A stretch of DNA of 64,000 bases from Rivularia sp. PCC 7116 (lineage in GTDB: Bacteria > Cyanobacteriota > Cyanobacteriia > Cyanobacteriales > Nostocaceae), in the NCBI RefSeq assembly GCF_000316665.1, contig NC_019678.1, positions 868,001 through 932,000 of the forward strand, given 5' to 3'. The notes under the pieces were generated by a model that worked only from the letters and a program-made list of their open reading frames with translations, made no database searches and had not been told where the DNA came from. The translations under genes were made by a program, and so were the position numbers. Below are positions 28,653 through 38,540 of this stretch, piece by piece (the first letter of the stretch is position 1; each line of letters begins with the position of its first letter).

Positions 28653-29090
28653 ATCGTTTTTAATTTCTGATTTGCTGTTAAAAACTTCCAAAATTTGCCG
28701 ACAAAAGTCCTTTAATTTGTTTTGTTTTTCTTCAGAAGGTTCAAGATTACCAACAATACGCCAGTTGTCTACCGTAGAAAGTCGCCATTGCTCTCCCCGA
28801 TGATCGAACCCAGCGACTTCTACACCAATTGCACGACGTAAACCGTTAATGGGATCTTCATAAAAACGTATTTGAGTCAAGATACTACGACTTTGCCAAG
28901 ATTTACTGACACCGGGAAAGTGAAAACCAATATCAATGGAGTCTGGATCGACTAATTCCATTGTTTGTTCGTCACTTCTCCAAGGTTTAAGATCGGACTT
29001 GGCATCGGGAAACTCAAATTTGAACAAATTAACCACCGCAGCAATCTTGCTAGCAAATTCCAGATTTGTTGCCATCTCAGATGCGTTCAC
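28650..29090 (-). CDS. Conserved hypothetical soluble protein
   Basis: 146 residues with no membrane segment, signal peptide or cysteine cluster. It reads as a compact alpha/beta protein with several Trp (LKPWRSDEQT, SKSWQSRS, RLSTVDNW), an acidic region (VDPDSIDIGFHFPG) and a helical C-terminus (KQNKLKDFCRQILEVF). I do not recognise the family; coding quality is good and the frame is the only long one here. It ends convergently with the DCC gene. Confidence 0.75.
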   Translation of the reverse strand: MNASEMATNLEFASKIAAVVNLFKFEFPDAKSDLKPWRSDEQTMELVDPDSIDIGFHFPGVSKSWQSRSILTQIRFYEDPINGLRRAIGVEVAGFDHRGEQWRLSTVDNWRIVGNLEPSEEKQNKLKDFCRQILEVFNSKSEIKND

Positions 29091-29238
29091 GAAAATACTC
29101 CCCTTTGTAATCTAGAGGCTAATGTAAAGAAGGTTACGATTATTTTGTAAACGCCAAAACGCTTACCTTATTAGTGTTTCAGCTTATCAAGCCTCTTTAG
29201 ATTAAAGCAACGATAAAATCCTACTTTTTATTTTGATA

Positions 29239-29367
29239 TTAATGAGCTAAAAGGAAAATCCACCTGGGAATAATTCTGTTAAATCGTAGATAGTAAAAAT
29301 TAGCAAATCCTGCGATCGCTAAAATCTGTACAATTTGAGCCCATAAAGATAAACTATTGAGGCTCAT
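29239..29367 (-). CDS. Candidate 42-residue single-span membrane protein
   Basis: Starts at ATG 29367 and ends at TAA 29239. Residues 6-28 are hydrophobic (LSLWAQIVQILAIAGFANFYY), followed by a basic stretch with NRIIPRW and a short hydrophobic end. A HIP1 octamer lies within it. The layout resembles small photosynthetic or NDH subunits, but I match it to none, and no strong ribosome binding site is visible. It lies 170 bp downstream of hisC's neighbour region on the same strand as hisC. Confidence 0.35.
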   Translation of the reverse strand: MSLNSLSLWAQIVQILAIAGFANFYYLRFNRIIPRWIFLLAH

Positions 29368-29412
29368 GATACTTATTATGCAAAATTAATCACAAAATTT
29401 TAAATTTAAATT

Positions 29413-30465
29413 TTATTGTATCAATTCACTCAAAGCTTTAACTAAAATTGTATTCTCTTCATCGGTACCTACAGCAATTCGCAACTTATCTTCTAACCCT
29501 TCCTGTTTAAAATATCGAATCAAAATACCTTGTTCTTTGAGCTTGAAATATAAATGTTCGGCATTTCCTTTTGTAGGCTGCACTAATAAAAAATTAGTCT
29601 GAGAATCCCAAACTTTAAAACCTAACTTTTCCAAATCTACCGATAGTTTGTTCCTCGATATTCTAACTTTTTCGGCACAACTATTTTTATAATCTTGGTC
29701 GCGCATGACAGCAGCACCGATAGCGCAGGCAATAGCATCAATATTGTAGCTATCTTTAATTTTATATAAACCCTGTAATAATTTTGGATTGGCAACTCCG
29801 AAACCTAATCTTATACCGGCAAGAGAATATCCCTTCGATAGAGTACGAATAGAAATGACATTATCAAACTCTTTAACTACAGATAAAGCATCACTAGAAG
29901 CAAAATCACAATAAGCTTCATCAATTACCAATACACCAGATAGTCTTGTTGCTAATTCTCGTAAATCTTCTACTGGTACAACATGTCCGGATGGGCTGTT
30001 AGGAGTAGCTATAAATGTTACCGCGCCATCCACTTGAACTAATTCTTCTATCGGTAATTTGTAGTCTGCGGGATAATCAATTTCTACTGTCTGGGCTGGC
30101 TGCATTTCGACTAAGGTGCGGTAAAGCACGTAAGTAGGCATAGGATAAACTACTTTTCTATCAGCATCAGTACAAGCTCGAATGACTAGATTCAGCACTT
30201 CATCGCTACCATTACCAACAATAATCCAGTCGGCAGGAACATTTAAAACTTCGCTAACAGCATTGCGAAAATTGGTAGCAGATGAATCTGGATATCGTCG
30301 CAACCATTCCCAATCAAAGTCTTGCAATACATCTTTCACCTTTGGGGAAGGAGGATAAGGATTTTCGTTGCTGTTAAGCTTAATAATTTTACTATCCGAT
30401 TTCGGCTGTTCCCCAGGAATATAGCCAGTCATTGCATCAACTTCAGCACGGAAAAAGCTAGTCAT
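29413..30465 (-). CDS. hisC: Histidinol-phosphate aminotransferase
   Basis: 350 residues, normal HisC length. It is a fold-type-I PLP enzyme that converts imidazole-acetol phosphate and glutamate to histidinol phosphate. The PLP lysine is Lys211 in TLSKGYSLAGIRLGFG. Upstream are NSNENPYPPSP (31-41), GNGSDEVLNL (84-93) and the Asp-x-x-Tyr pair in VIDEAYCDF. Several bacteria have a second hisC-like gene for aromatic amino acids or biosynthetic clusters, so the in vivo substrate is not fixed by sequence. It is not next to other his genes. Confidence 0.93.
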   Translation of the reverse strand: MTSFFRAEVDAMTGYIPGEQPKSDSKIIKLNSNENPYPPSPKVKDVLQDFDWEWLRRYPDSSATNFRNAVSEVLNVPADWIIVGNGSDEVLNLVIRACTDADRKVVYPMPTYVLYRTLVEMQPAQTVEIDYPADYKLPIEELVQVDGAVTFIATPNSPSGHVVPVEDLRELATRLSGVLVIDEAYCDFASSDALSVVKEFDNVISIRTLSKGYSLAGIRLGFGVANPKLLQGLYKIKDSYNIDAIACAIGAAVMRDQDYKNSCAEKVRISRNKLSVDLEKLGFKVWDSQTNFLLVQPTKGNAEHLYFKLKEQGILIRYFKQEGLEDKLRIAVGTDEENTILVKALSELIQ

Positions 30466-30633
30466 TTCAGTTATCAGTTATCAGTAAAATGAAAATTGCC
30501 GATAAATAAATTATGCATGAATACAGTCCCCAATGGACTGCCAATTTATTTGATGATTACAGTGGAAAAGAATGGCAACGTTTGGTTAAAAAATTAACTC
30601 AATAAGTTTAGCTGTTTGTTCGTGCTGATTAGT

Positions 30634-31302
30634 TTAAACAAGTAAATATTCTCGAATAAACTCAACCACACCCTCACCTTCTTCTTTAGTCGCTATCCAA
30701 TCAGCTTTTGCTTTGACTGCATCTTCAGCATTTGCTACGGCTACTTTAAACCCGCAATAATCTAAAAAATCTAAATCATTTGATGCATCACCAACAGCAA
30801 TCACTTGATTACTTTGAATATTTAAATGAAATAATGATTTTTCTAAACCTTTGGCTTTGTTTGTTCCTGTAGGCAAGATTAAACCATAATCTTTATGACA
30901 TATTACATGTAGGGGAAATTTGAATTCATCAATTAAAGCATTAACTCTTTCAACAAACTTAAGACGAACCGTAGCCATAATTATATTTTGATGAAATGGT
31001 ATATCATGCCGCATCAATTGAGCAATAAATTCTATTGGTGGCTTATTAGCTAATGGCTCGATTTTATCTTGAAATGGTAAATATAAAACTGCGCCATTTT
31101 CTACAATTATCAAATCGAATATTTTAATCTGGGGACATATTCGCAATAAATCATGGAATCCTCTTCCCGTCACGATACTGATTAAAAATCCTGCTTGCTT
31201 TGCTTCTAATAACGCATTTTCAACATTATTTGTTATTCTACCTTTTGTTGCGATTGTCCCATCATAGTCAGTCGCTAACATTTTGAATTGATAATTCAGC
31301 AT
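30634..31302 (-). CDS. HAD-superfamily phosphatase (Cof/IIB type)
   Basis: About 222 residues from the ATG at 31302; the open frame extends 30 codons further up, but those residues precede the domain, and a second ATG at 31281 is also possible. HAD motif I is DYDGTIA, motif II lies in ISIVTGRG, and motif IV is GDASNDLDFL. The cap domain between II and IV is of the Cof/sucrose-phosphatase type. The substrate is presumably a small phosphorylated metabolite. Confidence 0.85.
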   Translation of the reverse strand: MLNYQFKMLATDYDGTIATKGRITNNVENALLEAKQAGFLISIVTGRGFHDLLRICPQIKIFDLIIVENGAVLYLPFQDKIEPLANKPPIEFIAQLMRHDIPFHQNIIMATVRLKFVERVNALIDEFKFPLHVICHKDYGLILPTGTNKAKGLEKSLFHLNIQSNQVIAVGDASNDLDFLDYCGFKVAVANAEDAVKAKADWIATKEEGEGVVEFIREYLLV

Positions 31303-31409
31303 TCGGTGATTGATATCTAATGACAGATAAAAAATATCATATTTTTCAAGAATTAAATTAAAGTAAATTTGATTCTTAGGGTGACGCGACATCAGAGATT
31401 ATTATCAAA

Positions 31410-32582
31410 TCAATTTTCTTTTTTATTTGCTATACGATTAAAAACCAATTTTGAAATCTGAGGAAATATGTGCCAATCATATGCATAGGCTCTGTCTTCC
31501 CCAAAAATGACTAAAATATAAGCAGCTTTTCCATCCGGTGTCGCAATAATTGCCGCATCATTTCTACTACCAGAAGTCCAACCTGCTTTTCCCATAAACT
31601 GAGCATCATTTGGTAAAGATGCACTTAAAAAACCTCTTACGGGGTTAAACTCATTTGGGTTTTTATCGTTTTTTTTGATATTCCTTGTTTGAGAACTAAT
31701 GGTTAACCATTGCGCCATTTTTGGGCTATAAATTGCGGATACAGACTGATTCTCGTAAATTTCATATAGCAGTCTAGCAACTTGTTTTGTTGATACTTGA
31801 TTGCTAATTGGGTTTTGAAGATTTGTTCGTAATTTAAAATCGGAACCTTTTGGTTTAGAAAGCTTTAAAGATGGAATTGGAAATGTTTTCTGACTGACAT
31901 TTATATTTTCATATCCTCCATCTTGAAAATACTGGTTAACTTGCAATCTTTTTGTTCGCCAATTTTTATACTCATCTCCTTTAATACTGTCTCTATATTC
32001 GGTTTTAGACAATCTATCAACAATGTAGCTCGCAGCTTCGTTATCAGATTTTTGTATCATAGAATCTAGATATTGAGAAAATTCTGCTTCTGATAAAATA
32101 CCTTTTTCAATTTGAGCATAAAGGTAAACCATCCAGAATAACTTGGCTACGCTAGCTGGATATCTCAGTTTTTCTTGCTGATATCCTGCATACTCGTTAG
32201 CTTTTATATCGATTAACGTAATTGACAGTGACTTGGTGGGAAGTTTTTTATTTTTAATGGAATTAATTGCTTCGTTCACAATGCTCTGCAATTTATCGCT
32301 TTTAGTAAACTTTGGAGAGCTTGTAATGTTGTATGCTAATTCCGAACTCTTTGTCTCTTCAGATATCTGAGATAATTTAACAGATGAAGCTGATGCTATT
32401 GGAGATGATAGTCTTCTTAAAGCAGATTTATTTACTTGTGTAGCAATTTTTTCGGTATTATTAGCATTCTGTTTTAATATAATTAAACCTATTGAAGTTA
32501 TAGTTAGCGCAACTCCAGTTACTATACCCAAAACCTGTAAGCTAAATAATTTAATAGAGCGTTTTTTATCGCTTATTCTCAT
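31410..32582 (-). CDS. Membrane-anchored serine hydrolase, class A beta-lactamase fold
   Basis: 390 residues. A basic start and one hydrophobic helix (about residues 13-36) anchor it. A polar linker of about 75 residues follows. The catalytic domain has the SxxK motif (SVAK, 144-147), SDN (179-181) and KAG in place of KTG (GKAGWTSGSRND). This is the active-site pattern of class A beta-lactamases and of penicillin-binding-like hydrolases. Cyanobacterial proteins of this sort may act on peptidoglycan; lactamase activity is not shown. It lies directly downstream of the kinase remnant on the same strand. Confidence 0.85.
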   Translation of the reverse strand: MRISDKKRSIKLFSLQVLGIVTGVALTITSIGLIILKQNANNTEKIATQVNKSALRRLSSPIASASSVKLSQISEETKSSELAYNITSSPKFTKSDKLQSIVNEAINSIKNKKLPTKSLSITLIDIKANEYAGYQQEKLRYPASVAKLFWMVYLYAQIEKGILSEAEFSQYLDSMIQKSDNEAASYIVDRLSKTEYRDSIKGDEYKNWRTKRLQVNQYFQDGGYENINVSQKTFPIPSLKLSKPKGSDFKLRTNLQNPISNQVSTKQVARLLYEIYENQSVSAIYSPKMAQWLTISSQTRNIKKNDKNPNEFNPVRGFLSASLPNDAQFMGKAGWTSGSRNDAAIIATPDGKAAYILVIFGEDRAYAYDWHIFPQISKLVFNRIANKKEN

Positions 32583-32636
32583 TATATATATTGATACTAT
32601 TTTTTTATTTTCTACTGGTTATTAATATTAAAAAAA

Positions 32637-32978
32637 TCATATTACATTATCTAAAACTGCGGTAAAGTTTGAAGTAATATTTGGTGAGTATTTTTGCCAG
32701 ATAATTTCACCTGTAGATGGATTATTGGGAAGCTCTTGGGGGATTTTTCCCGTAAGTAAGTATATCGCAGTCAGTCCCAAACTATACAAATCACTAGAAT
32801 ATACCAGTCTTCCTGCTGATTGTTCTCTGGGCATAAACCCTGGTGTCCCAATTACAATCGACTTAGTAGAATTTTCGGACACTGCCACTAGCGTTTGCAT
32901 TGTTTCCTTAACTGCACCAAAATCGATTAAAACAGCTTGTTCATCTGATGAGCGGATAATAATATTTTTCTGAAAACT
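32637..32978 (-). pseudogene. Truncated Ser/Thr kinase C-lobe, partial copy of the upstream kinase
   Basis: 113 codons, starting right behind the TAA of the kinase at 32979 and in the same reading frame. The sequence runs from KNIIIRSSDEQAVLIDFGA through GTPGFM and SDLYSLGLTAIYLLTGKIPQEL to VLDNVI, then a stop. It aligns throughout with residues 140-250 of the neighbouring kinase. It lacks the N-lobe and the HRD motif and ends before the last helices, so it cannot be a working kinase by itself. A later ATG at 32900 would encode only 87 residues. Confidence 0.85.
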
Positions 32979-34667
32979 TTAATTTAGCTTGCTTGAATCA
33001 TCGAAGTTCCAATTCTGCTGCGTTGAATTCCACACTAGTTTGAAGCGTTGAGCGTCGGTAATTACTCTGCCAGATTTGAGATAATATTTCATTTGCGTTT
33101 CTACAGTCGCAGTATTTGAAGTAGTTGATAAATTCTTCGCTTGCTCAACTTCTACTCTTTGAACCTTATTCCACCAATTTGTATATTCGGAGTACCTATT
33201 ATTCGATTTTTCCCTTTTAAATTTTGGAGTAAGTTGATTCCAACTAGCTGTATAATTTCGATTATTAATAGTTTGATAGTAATCTCTTACCGCTTGAGAA
33301 GGTGATGGCTGAGAATCTGTTTTAGGAATTTTTACTTGAGAGCCGTAAAAATAATTTGGAGATGCATTTGCATTTTCACTTGCTAAGGCACAATAAGCAT
33401 TTTGATTGCGACGAACGTAATCTTTTAGTGAATCGATACAGTTTGCTCGACTGTTAAACTTTGCCACATAGACTTGATGGTATGGGTTATTAGATAAATT
33501 CGGATAATCCGGCAACCAAAATTTTCCCGTTTGGTTGTAGCCAGCGTTTTTTAATTCTCTGATTTGATTGTTAGCGTTATTAATTTGTCTAAATGCCGAA
33601 TCTGCCAGAAAATAAAACGAATCTACTTGTTTTACAGGAGGAATCGTAGCTGTTTTACTTGGTGTTACCGTAGGTTGCTGTGTTTCAGTTGTTTTTTCTG
33701 GCTGTCGTCGTGGCTGCTCTCGGAAATAAGCAAAAGCTAATAACGCGCATCCACCCATCAAACCACCTATTAGTGCTGACTTAAACCAATTTCCGCTGGT
33801 ACTGGATTTTGCCATTTTTGCTGGTGGAGATGGCACAATTGGTACTGTTGGCTGTATTAATTGGGATTGTAGCGCCTCGATCATTTCTCTCGCAGAAGAA
33901 AAACGTTCTCTAATATGGGAACGAATTGCTTTATCTAAAACTAGGGCAAAATTATTACTTATACCGTTTGTCTGCCAAATAATTTCACCACTGTAGCTAT
34001 CTGTTTCTAATTCCTGGGGCATTTTAGCCGTCAATAAATAAATAGCTACTAATCCCAAACTATACAAGTCACTTGCAAAAACAGCTCTACCCGCAGCTTG
34101 TTCAACTGCCATAAATCCCGGCGTACCAATCACAATCGAACTGGTAACATTGCCGCTAGCATTAACTTGTGCAGCCATTGTTTCTCGCACCGCACCAAAA
34201 TCGATTAAAACTGGCTGATTATCTGATGAGCGAACGATAATATTTTCTGGTTTGATGTCGCGATGAACAATACCTTTACTATGAACGTATTCGAGTACAT
34301 TTAACAAACCGATTAGTATTTCCCGTACCCTAGATTCGTTCAAACGCCCTCGATTGGCAATTATCTCGCTCAAAGTCTGCCCTTGAATGTATTCCTGAGC
34401 TAAATAAAATCGCTGTCCCTCGCTAAAATAGGCATATAGTCTGGGAATCTGGGAACTACCATCACCTAATTCTTCTAAAATCGCCGCTTCTCGCGCAAAT
34501 CTCTGCTGCACGATTTCATAGGTTTGAGGATTATCTTGAATTATTCTTAATTGTTTGATGACACACCGGCGAGTCGAAGGTATCTGGGTATCTTCAGCTA
34601 AAAAAGTTTCTCCAAATCCACCGCTTCCTAAAGTTTGAATTATTCGATAGCGGTTGTTAAGCAGCAT
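32979..34667 (-). CDS. Ser/Thr protein kinase with transmembrane helix and C-terminal sensor-like regions
   Basis: 562 residues. The kinase domain (about 1-270) is complete: Gly-rich loop GSGGFGETF (14-22), ATP lysine Lys39 (VIKQL), HRDIKPEN (135-142), DFG (156-158) and GTPGFM (181-186). A membrane helix lies at about 293-314, so what follows is outside the cytoplasm. This part has a SPOR-like stretch (about 350-450, with YHQVYVAKFNSRANC) and an NTF2-like C-terminal region (VRDYYQTINNRNYTASWNQL to the end). Cyanobacterial kinases of this kind are thought to sense envelope conditions. A remnant copy follows its stop. Confidence 0.9.
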   Translation of the reverse strand: MLLNNRYRIIQTLGSGGFGETFLAEDTQIPSTRRCVIKQLRIIQDNPQTYEIVQQRFAREAAILEELGDGSSQIPRLYAYFSEGQRFYLAQEYIQGQTLSEIIANRGRLNESRVREILIGLLNVLEYVHSKGIVHRDIKPENIIVRSSDNQPVLIDFGAVRETMAAQVNASGNVTSSIVIGTPGFMAVEQAAGRAVFASDLYSLGLVAIYLLTAKMPQELETDSYSGEIIWQTNGISNNFALVLDKAIRSHIRERFSSAREMIEALQSQLIQPTVPIVPSPPAKMAKSSTSGNWFKSALIGGLMGGCALLAFAYFREQPRRQPEKTTETQQPTVTPSKTATIPPVKQVDSFYFLADSAFRQINNANNQIRELKNAGYNQTGKFWLPDYPNLSNNPYHQVYVAKFNSRANCIDSLKDYVRRNQNAYCALASENANASPNYFYGSQVKIPKTDSQPSPSQAVRDYYQTINNRNYTASWNQLTPKFKREKSNNRYSEYTNWWNKVQRVEVEQAKNLSTTSNTATVETQMKYYLKSGRVITDAQRFKLVWNSTQQNWNFDDSSKLN

Positions 34668-34754
34668 CTATATAAGTTAATCGGCTAATAAGCAACAAGA
34701 AATACTGTCATATATTTTACTAGCAAATACTAGACAAAGAGGTTACATAATTAA

Positions 34755-34775
34755 AACCCGCTACTAGAGCGGGTT
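34755..34775 (-). terminator. Rho-independent terminator behind the acyltransferase gene
   Basis: Stem AACCCGCT / AGCGGGTT with a 5-nt loop; on the minus strand it is followed by TTAATTA. It lies 180 bp behind the acyltransferase stop and upstream of the kinase gene. Confidence 0.65.
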
Positions 34776-34954
34776 AAGAATTAACAAATCAATATAGGTT
34801 TAATTCCCCATCCCTATTCCAACCTTCTTCTTTCTTCCTTAGTTTTAAGCTGATGTGCAGCTAAATTGGATAATGTGAAAAAATGAAAAGCTTCTAGTCT
34901 GAGTCTCTTGCTCACTATTGCTATACAAATTCAATACGTAGTAGCTTATTTACT

Positions 34955-36700
34955 TTAACTACCAAATTTACTCATTAACTCACCCAATTCGGAAAAACTT
35001 TGTTTCAAGCAGTCAAGATATTCTTGTGTCTGCTGATACTTACTAGTGACGCTGACAGTAATACTATCTGGCTTGATAATGTAGCCAATTCCATAGCCAT
35101 TATCTACTACTTGCCCAAAACAAAATAACTCCATACCCATCCCCGCAGCTAAACTGCTAGTACAGATGGTGGAATCACCAAGAACTTTATAAGCTTTGTC
35201 TTGATAGATTTTGGGAACGATTCCCTGGGCACGCCCTAACCTTAATAATGACTGTAAATGACGATCGACACCATATCCTTGCTGACAATCTTTTTGACGA
35301 GAAACATGAGCGGCAACAGCTTCATTTAGAGCCGCGTATTTTTCCTCATCCGCAGATTTTTCAGTAAAAGTGCGAATTAACTCTACAGACTCAGGAGTCA
35401 CCGAACGCATTGCTTCTGTACGTCCGTAGGCAAATCTTCTAGTATGTACAGATTCATACACACAATCAATTCTGCCGCGCAACTTCACATAAGCAAGTTG
35501 AATTGCCAATTGAACTACAGCATCAGGACTTAAACGATAGTTTTTAATTAAATTTCGCCCAAATTCTTGGTAGTCAAAAACCTTTGTTTCGTGTTCGGAG
35601 ATAAAATTCTCAACTTCTAATTCTGCTTGCTTAATTTCCGCTAAAATTTCGTCGCTGAATTTCCACTGTAATTTTGTGGGTGTTTCTAGCTCAAAAGCTG
35701 CATTTGTATTTTGTGCCGATTCTTGTTGTTGCTGTCGCTCTTTATTGACTTCATACAGGTAACGCATGATGACAAAACCATCAATGCCCACATGCTCGAC
35801 ATTTACACCAGAGTAGCCATTAGATGTAAAAATTAATTGTAGGGGTTTATCAAAGCAACGATTTTTTCCATCTCCGTGCAATACGCTTCCGCCAGCAGCT
35901 TCTAGATTTGCTGGTGCTGTATCATCCAAGCAAACTACAAATAAAGCGCTATCTAATAAATCAAAACTACGAGCATTTCCTGGATCTAAAGCTGTCATAC
36001 CCTGACGAACTACAGCCCAAGCTGCCCTATTCATCGCTGTTAATGCTCCTAAAGCTGGTTCGTTTGCTGAAGCATTTTCTAAAATCCAATTAATTTGCCC
36101 TTCAACTTCTGCTAGCGATGCAATTTTTTCATCTTTGAGCGGTTGTAGCGAGTAAAATGCATTGCGATAAACAACTACAATATTTTCTTGTTCTGGAATA
36201 TGACGCATTTCATCGCGTTTAACACCAGGAATGCGATTCCAGGCAAATAAATTATCGTACTGAATCATACACATCGGCTGATTACCGTTACGCGGTGAAT
36301 CCCTATCTGGTTCTAATTCCCGTCGTTTGATTTTTAAATAAAATTTCAAAGTATCCACAATCCAGGTTGCAGCAAGTTGAGCTTGAGGTAATTCTGGCTG
36401 GGAAATTGGCGCAAGTACCCCTCCAAAGTTTTTGTGAATAGCCAAAGCTCCCCGATATTCCGAAAAACTTTCTTCCCGGTAATCGTGAACGTAACTGGTT
36501 TTAGTTGCACGATTAATTATTTCTAATTGCTGCTGTAGTTTTTTACCGCTTGTTTGCTGAAATTCTTCCACCGCGACTTGTGTTTCTTTTAATTCTTGTT
36601 GACTTAGCAACGGTGCAACTATCTGAAGATATAGTTTGCAAGTTTGTTCTAATGTTGGTAAAGGTAGCTTGGGTAGAGAATTTTGAAATTCGTACATCAT
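34955..36700 (-). CDS. Choline/carnitine O-acyltransferase
   Basis: 581 residues, the size of animal and fungal carnitine acetyltransferases. The enzyme moves an acyl group between CoA and a quaternary-ammonium alcohol. The N-terminal family signature LPKLPLPTLEQTCKLYL is at 9-25. The second signature covers about 281-308 and ends in NVEHVGIDG with catalytic His303. The substrate-binding segments RRFAYGRTEAMRS (421-432) and STICTSSL (510-517) also align with the eukaryotic enzymes, and GYGIGY (535-540) follows. No mitochondrial or signal peptide is present. Carnitine versus choline cannot be told apart by eye. Such enzymes are uncommon in bacteria. It is divergent from a 2OG oxygenase. Confidence 0.92.
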   Translation of the reverse strand: MMYEFQNSLPKLPLPTLEQTCKLYLQIVAPLLSQQELKETQVAVEEFQQTSGKKLQQQLEIINRATKTSYVHDYREESFSEYRGALAIHKNFGGVLAPISQPELPQAQLAATWIVDTLKFYLKIKRRELEPDRDSPRNGNQPMCMIQYDNLFAWNRIPGVKRDEMRHIPEQENIVVVYRNAFYSLQPLKDEKIASLAEVEGQINWILENASANEPALGALTAMNRAAWAVVRQGMTALDPGNARSFDLLDSALFVVCLDDTAPANLEAAGGSVLHGDGKNRCFDKPLQLIFTSNGYSGVNVEHVGIDGFVIMRYLYEVNKERQQQQESAQNTNAAFELETPTKLQWKFSDEILAEIKQAELEVENFISEHETKVFDYQEFGRNLIKNYRLSPDAVVQLAIQLAYVKLRGRIDCVYESVHTRRFAYGRTEAMRSVTPESVELIRTFTEKSADEEKYAALNEAVAAHVSRQKDCQQGYGVDRHLQSLLRLGRAQGIVPKIYQDKAYKVLGDSTICTSSLAAGMGMELFCFGQVVDNGYGIGYIIKPDSITVSVTSKYQQTQEYLDCLKQSFSELGELMSKFGS

Positions 36701-36973
36701 CGATGATTTGATTAATACTTTTAGAAATTAACAATCTTGTGCTTTTAAATTATAATTTGATACCATCCTACAGATAGTATTTAGGTCACTATTTAGGCGA
36801 TTGTGAGTATGAATTGAGCATAACTTGACTAGGCTGTTCGCTTTAATAGTCCACAGAAAGTTATCTAAATAACACTTTTTTAAGTTTGTTACACTCCGCT
36901 ATGATATTCGCTGTTTTAACAGTTTTTATACTGTATTGTACATAATAGATTCAAGTAAAACAGTAGGTATGCA
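36701..36973. promoter_or_regulatory. Divergent promoter region between acyltransferase and 2OG oxygenase
   Basis: 273 bp, AT-rich, shared by two genes that start away from each other. Promoters for both are expected here. No clear operator was recognised. Confidence 0.5.
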
Positions 36974-37843
36974 ATGGTTAGCAAACAACTTACAAAAGTG
37001 CCGTTAAAAATCGAACAAATAATCAATTTGGACCAATATCCGATTGCAGATCTATCTAACCAAGAATCTTTAGATTTAATTGCTAATTGTCGCCAACAAC
37101 TAGAGTCACGGGGATGCTGCGTATTCAAAAACTTTTTAACCAAAAAGGCGCTTTTTCTAGCTCAACAAGAATCTTTATTGCTAGAAAATGAAGCATATTA
37201 TGCAACCAGAAAAACAAATATATTTAAAACAGATGATGACCCAACATTACCACCGGAACATCCGGCAAGATATTTTATGGAAAGAACAAACGGTTTTGTT
37301 CCATTAAATAAATTTCATCCGCAATCGCTTTTCTTAACTCTTTACCGCGCCAAAATTTTTCAGAATTTAATTGCTGCTTGCTTGGCAACTGAACTTATAT
37401 ATGAATATAGCGACCCTTTAGCCGGATTAGTATTAAATATTTTACGACAAGGCGCGCAACATCCCTGGCATTACGATGAAAATGATTTCAGCGTTGTTTT
37501 AATGATTCAAGCAGCAAGTGCAGGAGGAATTTTTGAATATGCTCCTAATATTAGAACACCCTCAAGTGAAAACTTTGAATCAGTGAATCAAGTTTTACAT
37601 GGCGATTATCAAGGTGTGGAACAAAATAATTTACAACCGGGAGATTTACAAATTTTTCAGGGTAAATCATCTTTGCACCGCGTAACAAAAGTCGCAGGAA
37701 ATCAAAAACGTTACACGGCTATTTTTTCTTACACTAAAGAAAATAATGCGATCGCAAAAGCCGAATATAGCGAAGCGTTATTTGGCAAAGCAATATCTCT
37801 AGCTGTCAGACAAACAAAAATCTTAGTTGATAAAGAGATGTAA
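36974..37843 (+). CDS. 2-oxoglutarate/Fe(II)-dependent oxygenase-like protein
   Basis: 289 residues. The iron-binding triad is His166-x-Asp168 (HPWHYDEND) and His235 (SSLHRVTKV); Arg246 (QKRYTAIFSY) is placed to hold the 2-oxoglutarate carboxylate. The jelly-roll strands around these motifs (NILRQGAQHPWHYD, LQPGDLQIFQG) fit the family. The substrate is unknown. I notice that it is divergent from an acyltransferase that handles quaternary amines; carnitine is made by two enzymes of the 2OG superfamily in eukaryotes, but this protein is not visibly close to those. It may equally act on amino acids or natural products. Confidence 0.82.
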   Translation: MVSKQLTKVPLKIEQIINLDQYPIADLSNQESLDLIANCRQQLESRGCCVFKNFLTKKALFLAQQESLLLENEAYYATRKTNIFKTDDDPTLPPEHPARYFMERTNGFVPLNKFHPQSLFLTLYRAKIFQNLIAACLATELIYEYSDPLAGLVLNILRQGAQHPWHYDENDFSVVLMIQAASAGGIFEYAPNIRTPSSENFESVNQVLHGDYQGVEQNNLQPGDLQIFQGKSSLHRVTKVAGNQKRYTAIFSYTKENNAIAKAEYSEALFGKAISLAVRQTKILVDKEM

Positions 37844-38477
<634 letters not shown>

Positions 38478-38540
38478 TCAATTTCATAAAGTCAGCGACA
38501 TTTGACCTTGATTGCTGACTTTTAATAAAGGATATTCTCA

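Noticed and set aside
30513-30605. A 30-codon plus-strand frame between hisC and the HAD gene (MHEYSPQW start)
   Set aside because: Too short to judge, no ribosome binding site and no downstream partner. It could be a fragment of a lost gene, but I cannot support it.
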